A stretch of 6,608 nt of DNA from Bacteroidales bacterium (GTDB taxonomy: Bacteria > Bacteroidota > Bacteroidia > Bacteroidales > WCHB1-69): positions 1-6,608 of the forward strand of contig JAAYRN010000019.1 in the NCBI GenBank assembly GCA_012518765.1, written 5' to 3'. Made by a program: the position numbers and the translations under genes. The notes under the pieces are model-generated. The model worked only from the letters and a program-made list of their open reading frames with translations. It was not told the origin of the DNA and did no database searches. This document shows, piece after piece, positions 4,903 through 6,608 of the stretch; position 1 is the stretch's first letter, and the number at the start of each line of letters is the position of its first letter.

Positions 4903-6288
4903 TTATTCCATTATTTTTTCTATTTCTTCCACTGTTTTCGGAAGTGGCTGACCAAGTACTCTATAGCCCGTATCAGTTACAAGCACATCGTCTTCGATAC
5001 GAATGCCACCAAAACCAATGTATTCCCTTACTTTGTTGTAATTAATATAATCGGTAAATTTATTTTCTTTTTCCCATTTATCTATTAATTGAGGGATAAA
5101 ATAAATACCGGGTTCTACGGTAAGCACAAAACCTTTTTTCAATTCCTTGCCACAGCGTAAACTTCCGTGTCCAAAAATAGTACTTCTTTGAGTTTGTTCG
5201 TCGTAACCCACATAATTTTCGCCCAAATCTTCCATGTCGTGTACATCTAAACCTATCATGTGTCCCAGTCCGTGGGGCATAAACAAGGCATGAGCTCCTA
5301 CACTAACCGCTTCTTCGGGATTGCCTTTCATTAATCCTAATTTAGTCAAACCCTTAGTTATAACAGTAGTAGCATGGTAATGTACTTTTTGATAGGTTAA
5401 ACCGGGTTTTATCATAGCGATAGCTTCTGTATTTGCTTGTAAAACAATTTCATAAATTTCTTTTTGCTTTTGAGTAAATTTACCCGAAACAGGAAATGTA
5501 CGCGTATAATCAGACGAATATACCGATTTTAATTCTGCTCCCGCATCTACCAACAACAACCTACCATTTTCTAAAATTTGCTCGTGATTGTGATTGTGTA
5601 AGGTTTCGCCGTTTTGGGATAAAATAACCGGAAACGATACTCCATTACCTCCCGAAAGGGCTATACCTTCCACCAAACCAGCAAGTTCTCTTTCTATCAT
5701 TCCCGCTTTGCAATAACGCACAGCAGCCAAGTGCATTTGTACGCCCACATTACAGGCTTTTTCCATTTCGGCTATTTCTTCATCGTCTTTTATTTCTCTC
5801 AATGCCACCACCGCCTTGATAAACTCAACCGATGCCGCATTTTTTAATTCCTCAAAAGGAATGTCCAAAGTTTGATGTAAGAATATTTTATTATCGTCTC
5901 GATAAGGAGGCAAAAAATGAACCTGACGACCCGCCTGTTTGGCTTTTAATAAATATTCACTTAATTGATTATAAGGTTGAACCTCTGAAATTCCACAACT
6001 TTCGGCTAAAGACTGTAGGCTGGGCTGATTTCCCATCCAAATAATATCGTCAATGGTATAATCATTACCAAAAATAATTTCTTTTCTTTCGTCTATATCT
6101 ATAATAGCGGCTAAATTATCTAATTGTAAACCAAAAAAATAGACAAAATTACTATCCTGACGGTAGCGATACGTATTGGCTGGATAATTCATAGAGGCTT
6201 CGTTGTTGCCTAAAAAAAGAAATATTCCACTTTTTACCTTTGTTTGCAATGATTTGCGTCTGCGTATGTATGTGTTTTTATCGAACAT
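4903..6288 (-). CDS. pepP: Xaa-Pro aminopeptidase (aminopeptidase P, peptidase M24B)
   Basis: 461 residues from the preferred start ATG 6288-6286. The enzyme removes an N-terminal residue preceding proline and acts in the cytoplasm (no signal peptide). Residues 1 to about 150 form the aminopeptidase P N-terminal domain (YIRRRKSL, FVYFFGL); about 165-445 form the pita-bread M24 catalytic domain. All five dinuclear metal ligands are present: Asp248 (in LLVDAGAE), Asp260 (SSDYTRTF), His343 (HGLGHMIG), Glu392 (TVEPGIYF) and Glu432 (IRIEDD). His339 and His350 (GLDVHD) match the substrate-binding histidines. A stretch of about 40 residues between GLDVHD and EPGIYF is longer than in E. coli PepP and looks like the usual Bacteroidota form. 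The frame stays open to a TTG at 6315, but that codon overlaps a -7 element, while MFDKNTYIRRR is a typical start for the family. It is the first gene of a probable two-gene unit with the transporter. Confidence 0.93.
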   Translation of the reverse strand: MFDKNTYIRRRKSLQTKVKSGIFLFLGNNEASMNYPANTYRYRQDSNFVYFFGLQLDNLAAIIDIDERKEIIFGNDYTIDDIIWMGNQPSLQSLAESCGISEVQPYNQLSEYLLKAKQAGRQVHFLPPYRDDNKIFLHQTLDIPFEELKNAASVEFIKAVVALREIKDDEEIAEMEKACNVGVQMHLAAVRYCKAGMIERELAGLVEGIALSGGNGVSFPVILSQNGETLHNHNHEQILENGRLLLVDAGAELKSVYSSDYTRTFPVSGKFTQKQKEIYEIVLQANTEAIAMIKPGLTYQKVHYHATTVITKGLTKLGLMKGNPEEAVSVGAHALFMPHGLGHMIGLDVHDMEDLGENYVGYDEQTQRSTIFGHGSLRCGKELKKGFVLTVEPGIYFIPQLIDKWEKENKFTDYINYNKVREYIGFGGIRIEDDVLVTDTGYRVLGQPLPKTVEEIEKIME

Positions 6289-6312
6289 GTTATATGAATT
6301 TTGAGTTTCATG

Positions 6313-6320
6313 CAAAAATA
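6313..6320 (-). promoter_or_regulatory. Candidate -7 element of pepP, overlapping a false TTG start
   Basis: On the minus strand this is TATTTTTG followed by CAT, a perfect TAnnTTTG match, 24 nt before the ATG at 6288. The expected transcription start is near 6307, so the in-frame TTG at 6315-6313 would not be in the mRNA. This decides for the shorter protein. No clear -33 box is seen. Confidence 0.5.
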
Positions 6321-6373
6321 AAGAAAAATCAATTACTAAAAGTAAAAAATAAAAATACTACGACAAAAATGTT

Positions 6374-6381
6374 TATTTTTG
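6374..6381 (+). promoter_or_regulatory. Candidate -7 element of the right-edge lipoprotein gene
   Basis: TATTTTTG followed by CAAAA, the same form as at 1803-1810. It ends 25 nt before the ATG at 6407 and is arranged back to back with the pepP promoter in the 118-nt divergent gap (6289-6406). No -33 TTTG is visible upstream. The rest of this gap is AT-rich, with no gene or hairpin seen. Confidence 0.5.
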
Positions 6382-6406
6382 CAAAATAAAGAAATCAAGT
6401 ATAAGT

Positions 6407-6608
6407 ATGAAAGCAAAAAACTTAATCTTAATTGCAACTTTATTTTTGTGTTGTATCACCGTTGCCATATTTAGCAGTTGCGTAAAACAAAAAAATTGCG
6501 ATTGCGATATGATAGGTAAATTCGTTTATTTTGAAAATGGGGAAGAAATCAACTATTGTGGACATAAACGCAAGAGAAATGCCACTGTTATTATTCCTAG
6601 ATATGACT
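6407..6608 (+). CDS. Putative lipoprotein of unknown function, 3' end cut by window edge
   Basis: The first 67 codons are visible and the frame is still open at the right edge. The N-terminus is a short basic start (MKAKN), a hydrophobic core (LILIATLFLCCITVAIF, 6-22) and SSC, a plausible lipobox with Cys25 as the lipidated residue. The mature part begins VKQKNCDCD, so a CxC pair (Cys31, Cys33) lies close to the lipid anchor. A GKFVYFENGEEINYCGH segment and a basic KRKRN stretch follow. I do not recognise the family. A simple extra-cytoplasmic lipoprotein is the safest reading; a lipid anchor at Cys15 or Cys16 is less likely because these lie inside the hydrophobic core. The start is supported by the -7 element at 6374-6381 and a weak AAAGAAA run at 6388-6394. 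Confidence 0.6.
   Translation, partial: MKAKNLILIATLFLCCITVAIFSSCVKQKNCDCDMIGKFVYFENGEEINYCGHKRKRNATVIIPRYD

Overview
The window looks like an ordinary chromosomal stretch of a low-GC member of the Bacteroidota. Four things support this. Several genes are preceded by the phylum's TAnnTTTG -7 promoter element instead of a sigma70 TATAAT box, and ribosome binding sites are weak. DAHP synthase is fused to an AroQ chorismate mutase in the order common in Bacteroidota. The TPR protein at the left edge has the BamD form seen in this phylum. The aminopeptidase P carries an extra segment between its metal-binding motifs that I associate with Bacteroidota members of the family. No rRNA, tRNA, CRISPR array, insertion sequence or riboswitch was found.

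Layout. Bases 1-1675 hold two minus-strand envelope genes: a BamD-like TPR protein cut by the left edge, and upstream of it an EnvC-like murein hydrolase activator with a coiled coil and a degenerate LytM domain. A 182-bp divergent intergenic region (1676-1857) carries promoter candidates for both directions. Bases 1858-3972 form a compact plus-strand operon: the DAHP synthase/chorismate mutase fusion, thiD (4-nt overlap) and thiS (13-nt gap). The 3' end of thiS overlaps by 29 nt the 3' end of a convergent minus-strand gene for a BASS-type membrane transporter (3944-4849). Upstream of that transporter on the same strand, 53 nt away, is an Xaa-Pro aminopeptidase, for which I prefer the start at 6288 over a longer TTG-started version. 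A 118-bp divergent region follows, and then the first 67 codons of a Cys-containing lipoprotein of unknown function that runs off the right edge.

How the genes work together. The left part concerns outer-membrane protein assembly and septal cell-wall cleavage. The central operon joins entry into, and branching of, aromatic amino-acid synthesis with the pyrimidine kinase and the sulfur carrier of thiamin synthesis. A possible metabolic link is tyrosine, which is consumed by ThiH-type thiazole synthesis in many anaerobes; this is inference, because thiH, thiG, thiF and thiC are not in the window. The aminopeptidase and transporter may be co-transcribed, but no shared pathway is evident. I see no clearly new system. 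The points most worth a second look are the missing lipobox of the BamD-like protein, the aro-thi operon with an orphan thiS, and the thiS/transporter tail overlap.
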